A stretch of DNA of 64,000 bases from Nostoc sp. MG11 (GTDB lineage Bacteria; Cyanobacteriota; Cyanobacteriia; Cyanobacteriales; Nostocaceae), in assembly GCF_014904695.1 (NCBI RefSeq), contig NZ_JACXXN010000001.1, positions 372,001 through 436,000 on the forward strand, read 5' to 3'. The position numbers were made by a program, and so were the translations under genes. Positions 38,575 to 47,612 of this stretch are shown here, piece after piece; position 1 is the first letter of the stretch, and each line of letters begins with the position of its first letter. The notes under the pieces are model-generated. The model saw nothing but the letters and a program-made list of their open reading frames with translations. It was not told the DNA's origin and did not search any database.

Positions 38575-38710
38575 GTGTTTTATTTTTATGCGATGTCTAC
38601 GAGGGGCTACGCCTACGCATCCCAAACGGCACCATAGGTTTCAGCCGAGTCTCTCAGTTAGTTACAAGCCCCATCCACTCGTCGGTAGGGCAGTTGACAT
38701 TCTGTCTTCT

Positions 38711-39151
38711 CTATGACTCTTTGTGGCACTGTAACCCGAAAGGGATGCCTTCCCAATATGTATATCCGCTAGCGTAACTGCGATCCCACGTATGCATCAT
38801 TAGCATCCACTTAACTTTTCCGTCGTAGAGTAAGGGAAGCATGTGATCTCGACGGGAGCTAGGTAAGTCAGACTTATTTAGCTTTCTTTCACCGAAAGCT
38901 TTCCTCTCTCCACCATTATCACTGATATATCCAAAAACTATGTTTTCAGTTGATTCATAACTAAACTCTACTTCTGCTGTCCGACCATCCAAATTACACT
39001 TCCATTTTCCATCCCAGTCAGATTTAAGAACTTCTTGAGCAAATTGTCGCTCAGGAGTTTCAGCAGAAACACCTTGTTCAGATATAAAACCATACATCAA
39101 TATACCTATTCCAATCAAGAAACATAAAAGCAGAATTGCACTTTTTTTCAT
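38711..39151 (-). CDS. Small exported protein of the trypsin-nSTAND operon
   Basis: A 146-residue protein with an N-terminal signal peptide or anchor (KKSAILLLCFLIGIGILMYG, residues 2-21). The mature part has SDWDGKWKCNLDGRTAEVEFSYE (a W-x-G-x-W-x-C-x-x-D-G-R-x-A pattern, reminiscent of the DUF6006-type secreted family) and a second cysteine near the C-terminus, which could form a disulphide. Function unknown. It is the last gene of a minus-strand operon, 24 bases after the preceding gene. Confidence 0.65.
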   Translation of the reverse strand: MKKSAILLLCFLIGIGILMYGFISEQGVSAETPERQFAQEVLKSDWDGKWKCNLDGRTAEVEFSYESTENIVFGYISDNGGERKAFGERKLNKSDLPSSRRDHMLPLLYDGKVKWMLMMHTWDRSYASGYTYWEGIPFGLQCHKES

Positions 39152-39175
39152 GGCTTTTCTTTTTTTATATAAATA

Positions 39176-40132
39176 TTACCTAGGTACTTCTCTCGGAGGA
39201 TTTGGACGAAGGTCTGCGTCACCGTAATCTATTACCTCCTGGTCTAAAAACTTCTGTAGAGATGGCTGTTGTCGAAGAGTCGGTATTTGAGGAGCGACAG
39301 ATTCAGTCCAGTTTTGAGGATCTACAAATACTGCGATCGCCCAACGAGTTTCTTCAGTAATTTGGATTGGTTCAATAGGATCTGGTTTACTGCTATCGTA
39401 GCTGAAACCTTCTTTTAAAGATATTGCTTCTGGCTGACTATCAGTAGTAATTTTGGCATTACCAACTAAGGCATCAATTATTACCCTTTCAGCAGAAGAA
39501 TCAACTTGAACTATGGTTATGCCACTACCTTCAGGGGAAAGATTAATATTCTCAGAAGAGTCTGCTTGGCTGCTAAGAAAGTTAGACAAAGCTTTATTTT
39601 TAAATAGACTACTAGCAAACTGAGTAATATCAGAAATTTTAGAGACAAAGAAAGGAAAGGTTTGATTTCTACTTACTTGCCCCATGTCTCGTACTTTTAT
39701 TATTCCATGACACAAGCCATTTTTATTAGTATTAGTAAGAAGACCCCAAGCAAACATAAATTTACCATTTAAAGGGTTACAAGGAAACTTGTATGTAGTT
39801 TTCTGGGTATTAGGGCCGACTTGTACCAATGGATCTATAGCACCAGAACTGGTAAAAAACCTCAAATGACCAAAAGGTTTTTTGGAGCCAGATGGGACTA
39901 ATAAAAACCGATTCTTAGCTGTGATTACTTTAGGTTGATCGGCTACAGGAACCAATCCACGATCCTTTTTTTCCAATACTTGCAGTTCTTGTCCTTGATC
40001 TCCTATATTTTTAATTTCCGCCTTAACAGGCTCTTGTGCAGAACTCTTAACATCAATTGCTAACGAGTAAAAAGGTATCAGTGCAGTAGTTAATGCAGAA
40101 ATAAGTAATATTTGGGAATGAATTAACTTCAC
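39176..40132 (-). CDS. Exported protein of the trypsin-nSTAND operon, function unknown
   Basis: A 318-residue protein. The GTG at 40132 is chosen over an upstream GTG at 40171 because GGAGGAG lies eight bases before it and a typical signal peptide (MKLIHSQILLISALTTALIPFYSL when the initiator is read as Met; first ~25 residues) begins there. The mature protein is beta-rich. Near residues 205-240, VIIDALVGNAKITTDSQPEAISLKEGFSYD resembles the end of a FecR-type domain, but this is weak. A Pro-rich C-terminus ends the protein. It starts 57 bases after the STAND gene stop and is probably cotranscribed. Confidence 0.65.
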   Translation of the reverse strand: MKLIHSQILLISALTTALIPFYSLAIDVKSSAQEPVKAEIKNIGDQGQELQVLEKKDRGLVPVADQPKVITAKNRFLLVPSGSKKPFGHLRFFTSSGAIDPLVQVGPNTQKTTYKFPCNPLNGKFMFAWGLLTNTNKNGLCHGIIKVRDMGQVSRNQTFPFFVSKISDITQFASSLFKNKALSNFLSSQADSSENINLSPEGSGITIVQVDSSAERVIIDALVGNAKITTDSQPEAISLKEGFSYDSSKPDPIEPIQITEETRWAIAVFVDPQNWTESVAPQIPTLRQQPSLQKFLDQEVIDYGDADLRPNPPREVPR

Positions 40133-40189
40133 AAAACTCTCCTCCAAAGCAATAATTGAATCTGAAAACACCTACTTACTATCTATATC

Positions 40190-42886
40190 TCAGTCAGAGG
40201 AACAGCGATTGCCCAAAACCGATTTGAAGCGATCATCAACAAAGCTAGTCAAAGAGAAAAATAATATTTGTTTAATGCTATAAGTTTTTCCTAATTGGTG
40301 TGGTTTTGAACCCACACCTGAACCCACACATGGATTGCACCAACCACAATAATTTTCCGTTTTCTTTAGCCATACTTTTTCAATCTCTAATAAAGTTTCA
40401 CTAGGTATTAAGTTTGCTTCCTCTTGTGTATCTATTTTTTGATCACGATTCAAGTCTGCTCCAGTTTTAAATATAATCTTATAAGTTTCTTGTAAAGCAC
40501 TTTCTTTTGTATATAAGTTTTCACCATCTACCAGACCATCTTCATTGGAAGATAAATAAATTCCATAATTTTTTGCATCTAAACGTTGAATAAGTACTGG
40601 ATGTAAGTGGCCATAAATCATTTCTACTCTCTTTTTTTCAGCTTCAGCCATAATACTTTTAATTTTATCTAAATCACTTTTTTTAATTTTTATTTGATTT
40701 TTATTAGTTTCACCAAGCATCTGATTGGCTGTTGACTGGATGGTCACATAGTAACTAAAAGCTCGCATTAAATCCTCATCTTTATCCCATTTTGTATTTA
40801 TCTGATTCTGGCTTTTTTTATCTGCTACCTTCTTGTATTTATCTGCTTCCTCAAAAAGTTTCTGTAATGTTTCAATATTGTTGTCAATTTGACTGACACC
40901 AGCCCAAGCAGCAAGAAGATCCAACTGTTTCTGATTTTGTTGATTAATAAAAATGACAACACCTCCGATAATGAGCGAAACTACAGAGCTAATTCCTGTC
41001 CACAATCTAAATTGCTCTATTTGCCGTAGTTTAGTACTTTCTTGAATGAAAGCTTGTTCATCTAAGTTCAGGTCAACTTCAGGTTTTTGCAACCATTTTT
41101 TTGCCTCTAGTAAAGAAAGACCCCGCAAGAGAAGTCCTTGATCCTTTTTGTTGTTGATCCATTCAGTTCGCCTTTCATCTAACCTCTGACGCCACAGTAG
41201 AAAACTTCTTTGCTCTCTAATGCATATTCCTAGATCAGACCATTCACGCAATAAGGCTTCATGGATAATGTCTACAGTCTCCGCATCGGTTACAAGAAGA
41301 CGTTGATCAGCAAGTGTTTTTATGACTTGACGAGTAAGTTTTTCATCATTGGTAGTTAGCAATTGAGAGATTAGTAAACGACGACGAGTATCGGGTATTG
41401 TGCCTTCGCCATAGTGGATTAGACGAGTAAAAATCCGTTTAGCTATGAGTTGCTCTTTTTCATCAAGATTCCTGTATGTCTCATTTGCCCACTGCCCGAT
41501 TGCACCAGTTACTTTACCAATTTTTTCGTAATCTACATGAGTTAATCTCCCGTTAGAATGTTCGTTTTTACAAAGTTGTTCGAGAGTAAATTCTAGTAAT
41601 GGAAGCGGGTTTTGCGTAGCCCCAATGTCCTCAATAATTCGTTCATCTAAACCAGACTCAATTTCTAAACCAACTTGTGCAGCTGGTTTAGCGATCGCTT
41701 CTCTTAATTCAGTTTCCTTAAGAGGAGTAATATTAACTTGACCAACTCCAAGGAAATGTCCTAGAGGAGACCTGAGCAATGGATCATAGAAATCTGCTCG
41801 TACAGCTATAATTAGTGTAATTTTGTTATTCTGAAATAATTTTTGATCTACTAATTCAGTTAAAAATCTCAGAAATTTTGACTGTTCTGGCTCAGGACAG
41901 AGTGCAAATATTTCTTCAAATTGGTCAATAAAAATAATTATTCGAGTATTTGTATCTTCAACATTGAAAATTCCAGATTTTTGTAAACAACTATGTAAAT
42001 CGTCAGATGGGTTAGCAATGTGAGCGGTATAACGATAGCTAACTGTGCAGATTTTATTAAATCCCGGTAGCTTAACTTGCTCAATGTATGGCAATAGACC
42101 TGCTTGCACAACAGAAGATTTTCCGCTTCCTGAAGACCCAACTATAGCTAGAAACCGAGGATTGTTTTTTAGGTGATTAGCTAATTCTGCAACTAGTGCC
42201 TCACGACCAAAAAAGAAATCGGCTTTATCTTTAGTAAATGCTTTTAAGCCTACATAAGGGCAGATGTTTGTAATTTGTAGTTTAGGAAAAATTTCTTGCA
42301 AGTATTCACTAGGAGTTATGAAAGCAGTCTCTGCCTGTCGTTGATATTTATCAACTGGTGTAATGGCTGTTACCATTCCCACTACACGATGAGTACGTTC
42401 ATCTACGACTGGCGCACCACTAAAACCAGGTGTTACCTCTGTAGCGTTGGTCAGTTGAACTAAAGGTAGACCATTCTCGCCACTCATCAAGTCACCTATA
42501 GTGCCATAGCCATACATTCCTTCTATTGGCTTGGTTTCGGGAAAGCCAAAGGTTTTAAATGCATGACCTGACGAACCCAAAGAAGTGCCTAATTGCAAAG
42601 GTTTTACTTCATCTGGTAGATCTCCCTCTAGGTGCAGAATCGCAACGTCACCCACTGTAGATGCAGACCAGTACTTCTCATCTACACGCCCTATATATAT
42701 CTGCTGTCCAGCATAAAAAACGAGACTTACACTACTGCCTGGCTCGGCTTTAGCATACTCTACAACATGAGCACAGGTAACAATTAACCCATCTCTAGTA
42801 AGAATAAAACCAGTACCAGCTGTTTTCCCGTCTGGTTTCAGGATGCGAACTATACCTTGAGTTAAATTATCCCGTTGTGTAATCAT
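40190..42886 (-). CDS. Trypsin-nSTAND NTPase with transmembrane helix and EF-hand-like loops
   Basis: An 898-residue protein. Residues ~8-200 are a trypsin-like protease: His40 in VTCAHVVEY, Asp80 in VGDVAIL, Ser156 in TPGFSGAPV. Residues ~210-560 are an nSTAND1-type NTPase beginning YVGLKAF, FFFGREAL, with Walker A VGSSGSGKSS (249-258) and Walker B IIIFIDQFEEIF (316-327), followed by a winged-helix-like region to DIIHEALLREW. One membrane helix (~625-646) separates a 250-residue C-terminal region with EF-hand-like loops DLNRDQKIDTQE (~811) and SSNEDGLVDGEN (~779) and a CGWCNPC motif. The ATG at 42886 is preferred: it lies one base after the upstream stop. Proteolytic effector controlled by a STAND switch is inferred. 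Confidence 0.8.
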   Translation of the reverse strand: MITQRDNLTQGIVRILKPDGKTAGTGFILTRDGLIVTCAHVVEYAKAEPGSSVSLVFYAGQQIYIGRVDEKYWSASTVGDVAILHLEGDLPDEVKPLQLGTSLGSSGHAFKTFGFPETKPIEGMYGYGTIGDLMSGENGLPLVQLTNATEVTPGFSGAPVVDERTHRVVGMVTAITPVDKYQRQAETAFITPSEYLQEIFPKLQITNICPYVGLKAFTKDKADFFFGREALVAELANHLKNNPRFLAIVGSSGSGKSSVVQAGLLPYIEQVKLPGFNKICTVSYRYTAHIANPSDDLHSCLQKSGIFNVEDTNTRIIIFIDQFEEIFALCPEPEQSKFLRFLTELVDQKLFQNNKITLIIAVRADFYDPLLRSPLGHFLGVGQVNITPLKETELREAIAKPAAQVGLEIESGLDERIIEDIGATQNPLPLLEFTLEQLCKNEHSNGRLTHVDYEKIGKVTGAIGQWANETYRNLDEKEQLIAKRIFTRLIHYGEGTIPDTRRRLLISQLLTTNDEKLTRQVIKTLADQRLLVTDAETVDIIHEALLREWSDLGICIREQRSFLLWRQRLDERRTEWINNKKDQGLLLRGLSLLEAKKWLQKPEVDLNLDEQAFIQESTKLRQIEQFRLWTGISSVVSLIIGGVVIFINQQNQKQLDLLAAWAGVSQIDNNIETLQKLFEEADKYKKVADKKSQNQINTKWDKDEDLMRAFSYYVTIQSTANQMLGETNKNQIKIKKSDLDKIKSIMAEAEKKRVEMIYGHLHPVLIQRLDAKNYGIYLSSNEDGLVDGENLYTKESALQETYKIIFKTGADLNRDQKIDTQEEANLIPSETLLEIEKVWLKKTENYCGWCNPCVGSGVGSKPHQLGKTYSIKQILFFSLTSFVDDRFKSVLGNRCSSD

Positions 42887-42887
42887 T

Positions 42888-43247
42888 TCACTCTCTAGCT
42901 TTTGAAAGTTGCTTCCACACCAGCTTGACACCGTAATTTACTTCACCACTTCCCTTGCATACAGCAACATTCCCTGCCTCGCCAGTCATTTTTAGTCCAA
43001 AAGTCACCTCCATTTCAGTCGGTGGTTCAGATAGACACTGTACTGACTCAATAAATGCATTGACGTTATGCTTAATAGTTATGTTTATGGCTTCTGCAAA
43101 AGTACTTTGTGCTACACCAACAGTCTGTTTTACTTTGTCTTGCAAGCCAGCCTTCACTAATCCTGGAGGTGATGACACTTCCTCTTCTTCTACTTCCACA
43201 AGGATAGTGCTACCGTCTTCAGTGGCAAACTGAATATATTGCGTCAT
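42888..43247 (-). CDS. Trypco1-like small protein (trypsin-co-occurring domain)
   Basis: A 119-residue protein: a beta-rich N-terminus (YIQFATEDGSTILVEVEEEE), a helical central part (TVGVAQSTFAEAINITIKHNVNAFIESVQ) and a strand-rich end (EMEVTFGLKMTGEAGNVAVCKGSGEVNYGVKLVW). This pattern matches the Trypco1 domain, described as a partner of trypsin-STAND conflict proteins; the call is by pattern and by context. It is the first gene of the operon, and its stop is one base from the start of the trypsin-nSTAND gene, so translation is coupled. The role, perhaps sensor or adaptor, is unknown. Confidence 0.75.
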   Translation of the reverse strand: MTQYIQFATEDGSTILVEVEEEEVSSPPGLVKAGLQDKVKQTVGVAQSTFAEAINITIKHNVNAFIESVQCLSEPPTEMEVTFGLKMTGEAGNVAVCKGSGEVNYGVKLVWKQLSKARE

Positions 43248-43506
43248 TCTGTCTCTCTTGGCTATACCACCAACTAAATATGAGTAAATTTAGGCAATTT
43301 TGAATCTTTACTATATTTATCAGCCAATTTGAGATAGTTTACGTAATTTTTGTGTAAAAAATTGTGAACGAAATTAGAACTTTGCAACCACCTCCCATGA
43401 AAGTATCTACAGCTAATTGCGTAGGCGTAGCCCGCCGCAGGTATCGCCTGACAACAAGCGACTGGTCAGCCATAAAATAAAGACAAATCAATAAAAGGGG
43501 GCGTTT

Positions 43507-44253
43507 ATGGCAACCCAACTCAGCGAAGCTAAATCTTCAATAGAACTGATAATATCTTGGGAAGCGTTGCCCGCAGATTTTCAGTTAGAGGATGAACCAG
43601 TGGAAAATCCAGGTCAGCCACTATTGGCTGGTGCTTTGCGCGAAAGCCTTGAGATCAGTGGTTTCATCCAACCCCAGATGTTAATTGCCTCAAATTTTGG
43701 ACTTTGCGCGACGATAAACGGTCAGTTTGTGGCGAAAGCACCCGACTGGGTTTATGTTTCAGTGGTAAATGAAGTTTTAGGAGAGCGCAAAAGCTATACA
43801 CCCAATTTAGAGGGTGATATTCCGGCGGTGGTGATGGAATTCCTATCTGACACCGAGGGTGGAGAATACTCTTTTAAGCGAACCTATCCACCAGGAAAAT
43901 GGTTTTTTTACGAGCAGATTCTTCAAGTTCCGATTTACGTGATTTTTGACCCAAATGGTGGTTTATTAGAATTTTACCAACTCGAAAATGGACGTTACGA
44001 GTTAAAGCAACCTGATGAAAATGGTCGTCATTGGATTGCTTCAATGGGTTTATTTTTGGGAACTTGGCAAGGAACAAAAGAAGCCAGAACGGGTTACTGG
44101 TTGCGCTGGTGGGATGAGGCAGGTAATTTGTTACTTTGGGCAGTGGAACAAATTGAACAAGAACGCCAACGTGCCGAACAGGAACGCCAGCAAAAAGAAC
44201 GGCTAATTGCCTATTTACAATCTCAAGGTATTGATCCAAATAATTTGCAGTAG
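43507..44253 (+). CDS. Uma2 family (DUF820) endonuclease-like protein
   Basis: A 248-residue protein of the Uma2 restriction-endonuclease-like superfamily, abundant in cyanobacteria. Visible are the KAPDWVYV strand (Asp near residue 78), VVMEFLS (Glu ~109) and the downstream FYEQILQVPIYVIFDPNG segment. The usual catalytic lysine of PD-(D/E)xK is not obvious, though KRTYPPGKWF is nearby. A C-terminal charged coiled coil (VEQIEQERQRAEQERQQKERL) ends the protein. It is divergent from the Trypco1 operon across ~260 bases with Nostoc repeat text. Confidence 0.8.
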   Translation: MATQLSEAKSSIELIISWEALPADFQLEDEPVENPGQPLLAGALRESLEISGFIQPQMLIASNFGLCATINGQFVAKAPDWVYVSVVNEVLGERKSYTPNLEGDIPAVVMEFLSDTEGGEYSFKRTYPPGKWFFYEQILQVPIYVIFDPNGGLLEFYQLENGRYELKQPDENGRHWIASMGLFLGTWQGTKEARTGYWLRWWDEAGNLLLWAVEQIEQERQRAEQERQQKERLIAYLQSQGIDPNNLQ

Positions 44254-44515
44254 CATATATAGACAAAATTTACAAGTATTTGGGTTACTCAGTAGCCCTT
44301 TCAAGCTAAGCAAACATCCCAAAAAAATTTACCGAATTTTAGGCTTTTCACCTTCGTGCCTTGGTGGTTAATAAGTTACTTTTTTAACTACAAAAACGCT
44401 AAGACACCAAGAAAAATACGTTACACCTTCAAAAGGCTTGCGATCGCTTTAGATGTATTTTGGTAATTCCTCATAAGATTTAAAAAAATAGCCTTTTGCA
44501 AAGTTAAATCTCAGT

Positions 44516-46144
44516 ATGAAACGAACCTGGAAGTCTCTACTGCTAGCCTTGAACTGGGTACTACTATCAGTTGGAACATCGATTTTGATTATCCTGACGC
44601 AACCCATAGCACCGGTTCCCGCACAAGAACCTGCTGCGTCTAGCACTATTGATCCAAATTCGCCCAGTTCAGAAGCGACTAAAGTTCAAAAGTTACAGAA
44701 TGCGCTGCAACCATCAACGCTAGAAACCCCGGAAGCCAGCGAATCGAAAAAGCCAGATTCAGCACAGGAACCTTTACCCACTCCTGAAGAAATCGCCCGT
44801 CAGCAACAACTAATAGAAGCAGACAAGCTTTATTTGGCGGGACAAATCCCAGAAGCGGAAAAACTGTATCGCCAGGTGAAAGAACCTTTTGCAAAAACAA
44901 GTGTACCTGAAGGACGCAAAGCAGCGATCGCTGATCCAACGCAACTATCTCCAGGTGGTAAAGTATACTGGCGAGAAGCAGAGGCAGGGATAGCAAGTAA
45001 ACTTCAAACCAGAACTTTAGTACCTCTGCAATTGTTAGTAGAAAAGAATCCAGAATTTATCCCTGGTCATATTCGATATGCTGAAGTATTGAAGCAATAT
45101 GATCGCCCCCAAGCAGCATTAGATATATTAGAACGTGCGACATCCCTTTATCCAAATCAACCAGAATTGATCAAAGCTAGAGTTACAGCGCTCGCTGAAG
45201 AAAAAAAATGGATGGAAGCTTCTTTAGCGGCGCGTCAATTTGCGATTCTCAACCCCCAAAACCCGCAAGCACCTGAATTTACAAAGCTAGCTCAAGAAAA
45301 TCTCAAACGCTACAAATCTCATATCAGAGAAGAAATTAGAGGTAATGTCCTCGGTAATATTATTACAGGTGCATTAGGTTACGCCGTTACTGGCAGTCTT
45401 CTAGGGCCGTTTTCTGCTCTTGACTCCACCATCATGTTGCTACAAGGAGAAGAAGCCATAGGTGAATCGGTGGCGAAGCAGGCGAAAAAACAGCTCGATG
45501 TCATTAAAGATGAAAATGTTTTGGGATACGTCAATGAAATCGGGCAGAAATTGGCGAAGGTAGCTGGACGTGATGAGTTTAAATACGAGTTTTTTGTAAT
45601 TCCAGAGGAAAGCCTCAACGCCTTTGCATTGCCTGGAGGTAAAATCTTTCTGAATGCAGGTGCGATCGCCAAAACTAACTCAGAAGCAGAAATCGCTGGG
45701 TTAATCGGTCATGAATTATCCCATGTAGTCTTATCTCACGGCTTTCAACTAGTCACCCAAGGCAACCTAATTTCTAACGTTACCCAGTACATACCTCTAG
45801 GTGGAACCATTGGTCAACTTTTTGCACTCAGTTACAGCCGCGACATGGAACGTCAAGCAGATACACTCGGCACACGCCTGATTGTTGCTACTGGCTACGC
45901 TGCTGATGGCTTGCGTAACTTGATGGTTACACTAGACAAACAACAGAAAAATGCTCCTCCCAGTTGGTTGTCTTCGCACCCAGGCGGTAACGAGCGAGTT
46001 AGTGAGATAGAAAACCTAATTTCTCGTAGTAAATATAACCGCTACGCCTACGAAGGAGTCGGGCGACACGCGGAAATAAAAGCACGAGTCAAACAGCTAC
46101 TCAAAGAGAAAAAAGAACGAGAAGAAAAAAAGTCAAGTTCTTAA
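44516..46144 (+). CDS. M48 family metalloprotease with TPR-like N-terminal region
   Basis: A 542-residue protein. After an N-terminal membrane/signal segment (LLALNWVLLSVGTSILIILT) comes a Pro/Ser-rich stretch, then TPR-like helices (LYLAGQIPEAEKLYRQV ~98-114; YDRPQAALDILERATSLYPNQPELIKARVTAL). The M48 catalytic part is intact: AGLIGHELSHVVLSHG gives HExxH (~400) and YSRDMERQADTLGTRL supplies the third ligand Glu/Asp. BepA/LoiP-type proteases of this kind act on outer-membrane proteins; the precise substrate is unknown. It contrasts with the zinc-site-lacking M48 relative at 24398-26689. Confidence 0.9.
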   Translation: MKRTWKSLLLALNWVLLSVGTSILIILTQPIAPVPAQEPAASSTIDPNSPSSEATKVQKLQNALQPSTLETPEASESKKPDSAQEPLPTPEEIARQQQLIEADKLYLAGQIPEAEKLYRQVKEPFAKTSVPEGRKAAIADPTQLSPGGKVYWREAEAGIASKLQTRTLVPLQLLVEKNPEFIPGHIRYAEVLKQYDRPQAALDILERATSLYPNQPELIKARVTALAEEKKWMEASLAARQFAILNPQNPQAPEFTKLAQENLKRYKSHIREEIRGNVLGNIITGALGYAVTGSLLGPFSALDSTIMLLQGEEAIGESVAKQAKKQLDVIKDENVLGYVNEIGQKLAKVAGRDEFKYEFFVIPEESLNAFALPGGKIFLNAGAIAKTNSEAEIAGLIGHELSHVVLSHGFQLVTQGNLISNVTQYIPLGGTIGQLFALSYSRDMERQADTLGTRLIVATGYAADGLRNLMVTLDKQQKNAPPSWLSSHPGGNERVSEIENLISRSKYNRYAYEGVGRHAEIKARVKQLLKEKKEREEKKSSS

Positions 46145-46215
46145 TGAATCAAAACACAAAACTATTCGTCACTTAAACTATCAATTCCCTACCTACTTCC
46201 ACCGGAGGATGATTC

Positions 46216-47022
46216 ATGTCATCACAACTAGTTAAGTTTTTCTCTCTGAGCGGTCTTGGCTTATCCTTATGTTTGGGCAATTCCGCAGCACTTGCCCAAT
46301 ATAATCCTTCTACATCGGATGGTGTAGTAGTACCCACAATTCCATCAGGCGGCACATCAACACCAGTAGATAGACCAATACCAATAGATACATCAACGAC
46401 AAGTACAACTAGTTCACCCTCTGCTGACGGTGTGACTCGTTTTGGCTGTCAGTATTACAATGGACAGTACACAGTCATGTATCAGCCACAAAGTCAACCA
46501 GGACAGTACTTTCCTTGGGCGGCTCCAGCGGCTTTGGGTGGTGGTTGGAATTCACAACTTCGCTGTCAAACTATTGCTAATCGTTTAGAATCCTATCGGC
46601 AAGATGGCTTACAAGAACTCCAAACAGGCGTACAAAATAGAGAAAATATTGTTTGCGTGACAACCGAGGCTGACCCCAGTTGTAGAATTGTGCTGACAGT
46701 ACCGCGTGGCAAAGACGCTTATGTGGTACGCAATAGCGTTTTCCAAAACCTGACTACTGCTGACAGCGGGCAGCAAACCACAGCTGTTAATACTTATGGC
46801 GATCGCAATCAGGGAGGAGCAAACGAATTATACAATTTAGGTCGCACACTTTTGGGCGGTGGCAATAATCGAGTTACTTCATCTAGAAGCGGGATTAATC
46901 TGAAACCTTACCTTGATCCTAAAGATGGCGGTACAGCCAGAAACCTGAGCAATGGAGTAGTACGTCCTCAACCTCAACGCTCTCAAACTCCCACTCGGCT
47001 CAATCCTAGGAACTTCCGTTAA
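46216..47022 (+). CDS. COP23-domain exported protein
   Basis: A 268-residue protein with a signal peptide (LVKFFSLSGLGLSLCLGNSAALAQ, residues ~5-28), a Thr/Ser-rich linker, and a COP23-type domain beginning RFGCQYYNGQYTVMYQP (~74-90), continuing with LRCQTIANRLESYRQDGL and TTEADPSCRIVLTVPRGKD. Three or four cysteines could form disulphides. The C-terminal ~80 residues are Asn/Gly/Arg-rich. Named after the circadian oscillating protein 23 of cyanobacteria; biochemical role unknown. GGAGG at 46203 gives a good ribosome binding site. Confidence 0.8.
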   Translation: MSSQLVKFFSLSGLGLSLCLGNSAALAQYNPSTSDGVVVPTIPSGGTSTPVDRPIPIDTSTTSTTSSPSADGVTRFGCQYYNGQYTVMYQPQSQPGQYFPWAAPAALGGGWNSQLRCQTIANRLESYRQDGLQELQTGVQNRENIVCVTTEADPSCRIVLTVPRGKDAYVVRNSVFQNLTTADSGQQTTAVNTYGDRNQGGANELYNLGRTLLGGGNNRVTSSRSGINLKPYLDPKDGGTARNLSNGVVRPQPQRSQTPTRLNPRNFR

Positions 47023-47108
47023 AAGGCTCAAGGGGAGCCAACGCTGTCGGCAGAAGCCTGAGTGCCGGATAGACGCATTGGTGCAGCGGTAGCGAGTCTT
47101 GTCTACAG

Positions 47109-47148
47109 AAAGCGATCGCATTGATTGGTAGTCGGAGCGATCGCTTTT
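47109..47148 (+). terminator. HIP1-based hairpin terminator after the COP23 gene
   Basis: AAAGCGATCGC (47109-47119) pairs with GCGATCGCTTT (47137-47147), with a 17-base loop and a short T tract. Each arm contains a full HIP1 octamer. The hairpin lies 86 bases after the COP23 stop. Confidence 0.6.
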
Positions 47149-47212
47149 GATTTATATCCTTCGTCGTAAATTCAGACTTGTCGTAAATCAAGGGCTACTA
47201 GACTTTTTTTGA

Positions 47213-47353
47213 GAAATTTTTGGATCCAAGGAGGATATAGAACCGACACCAGAGCAGTTACGAGCGCTGTATCGCAGATGTGTAGCGGCAAGCAATTTGA
47301 TGCAATCAATCAACATAGTTCGGATGGATGAACGTACTAATACCAATTCATAA
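47213..47353 (+). pseudogene. Remnant of a small DUF6888-like gene
   Basis: A frame without start codon contains EPTPEQLRALYRRCVAASNL and continues INIVRMDERTN before ending in an AT-rich repeat. The pattern x-PTxEQ...L...N...INIVR-DERT is like the N-terminal half of a short Nostoc protein family I recall as DUF6888, which normally continues NIYILAGEEI. Both the start and the second half are missing, the end replaced by TTCATAA tandem units. Identification is tentative. Confidence 0.3.
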
Positions 47354-47612
47354 TTCATAATTCATAATTATGAAAGTCATATTTCATCTGGGTTTTGAGG
47401 TTTCCATCTGTAGTCTTATTTTGGAGAATAGTTTGAAGCTGAATTGCGGAAGCGAATAAATCAGCAGCCGCAAGAGTAACCAGCCATAACGAAACTGCCT
47501 ATACTCTTGGCGTTGCCGCAGCGGCGATTGATACGATGTGTACAGACAAGAGAGCAAGTCTATTAGACTTTGTTCAAAAGTATCAGCAAAAGCAGGAATG
47601 ACTTCTGACTGT

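Noticed and set aside
43370-43480. A short frame before the Uma2 gene
   Set aside because: It runs through GCGTAGGCGTAGCCCGCCGCAGG, a common Nostoc repeat.
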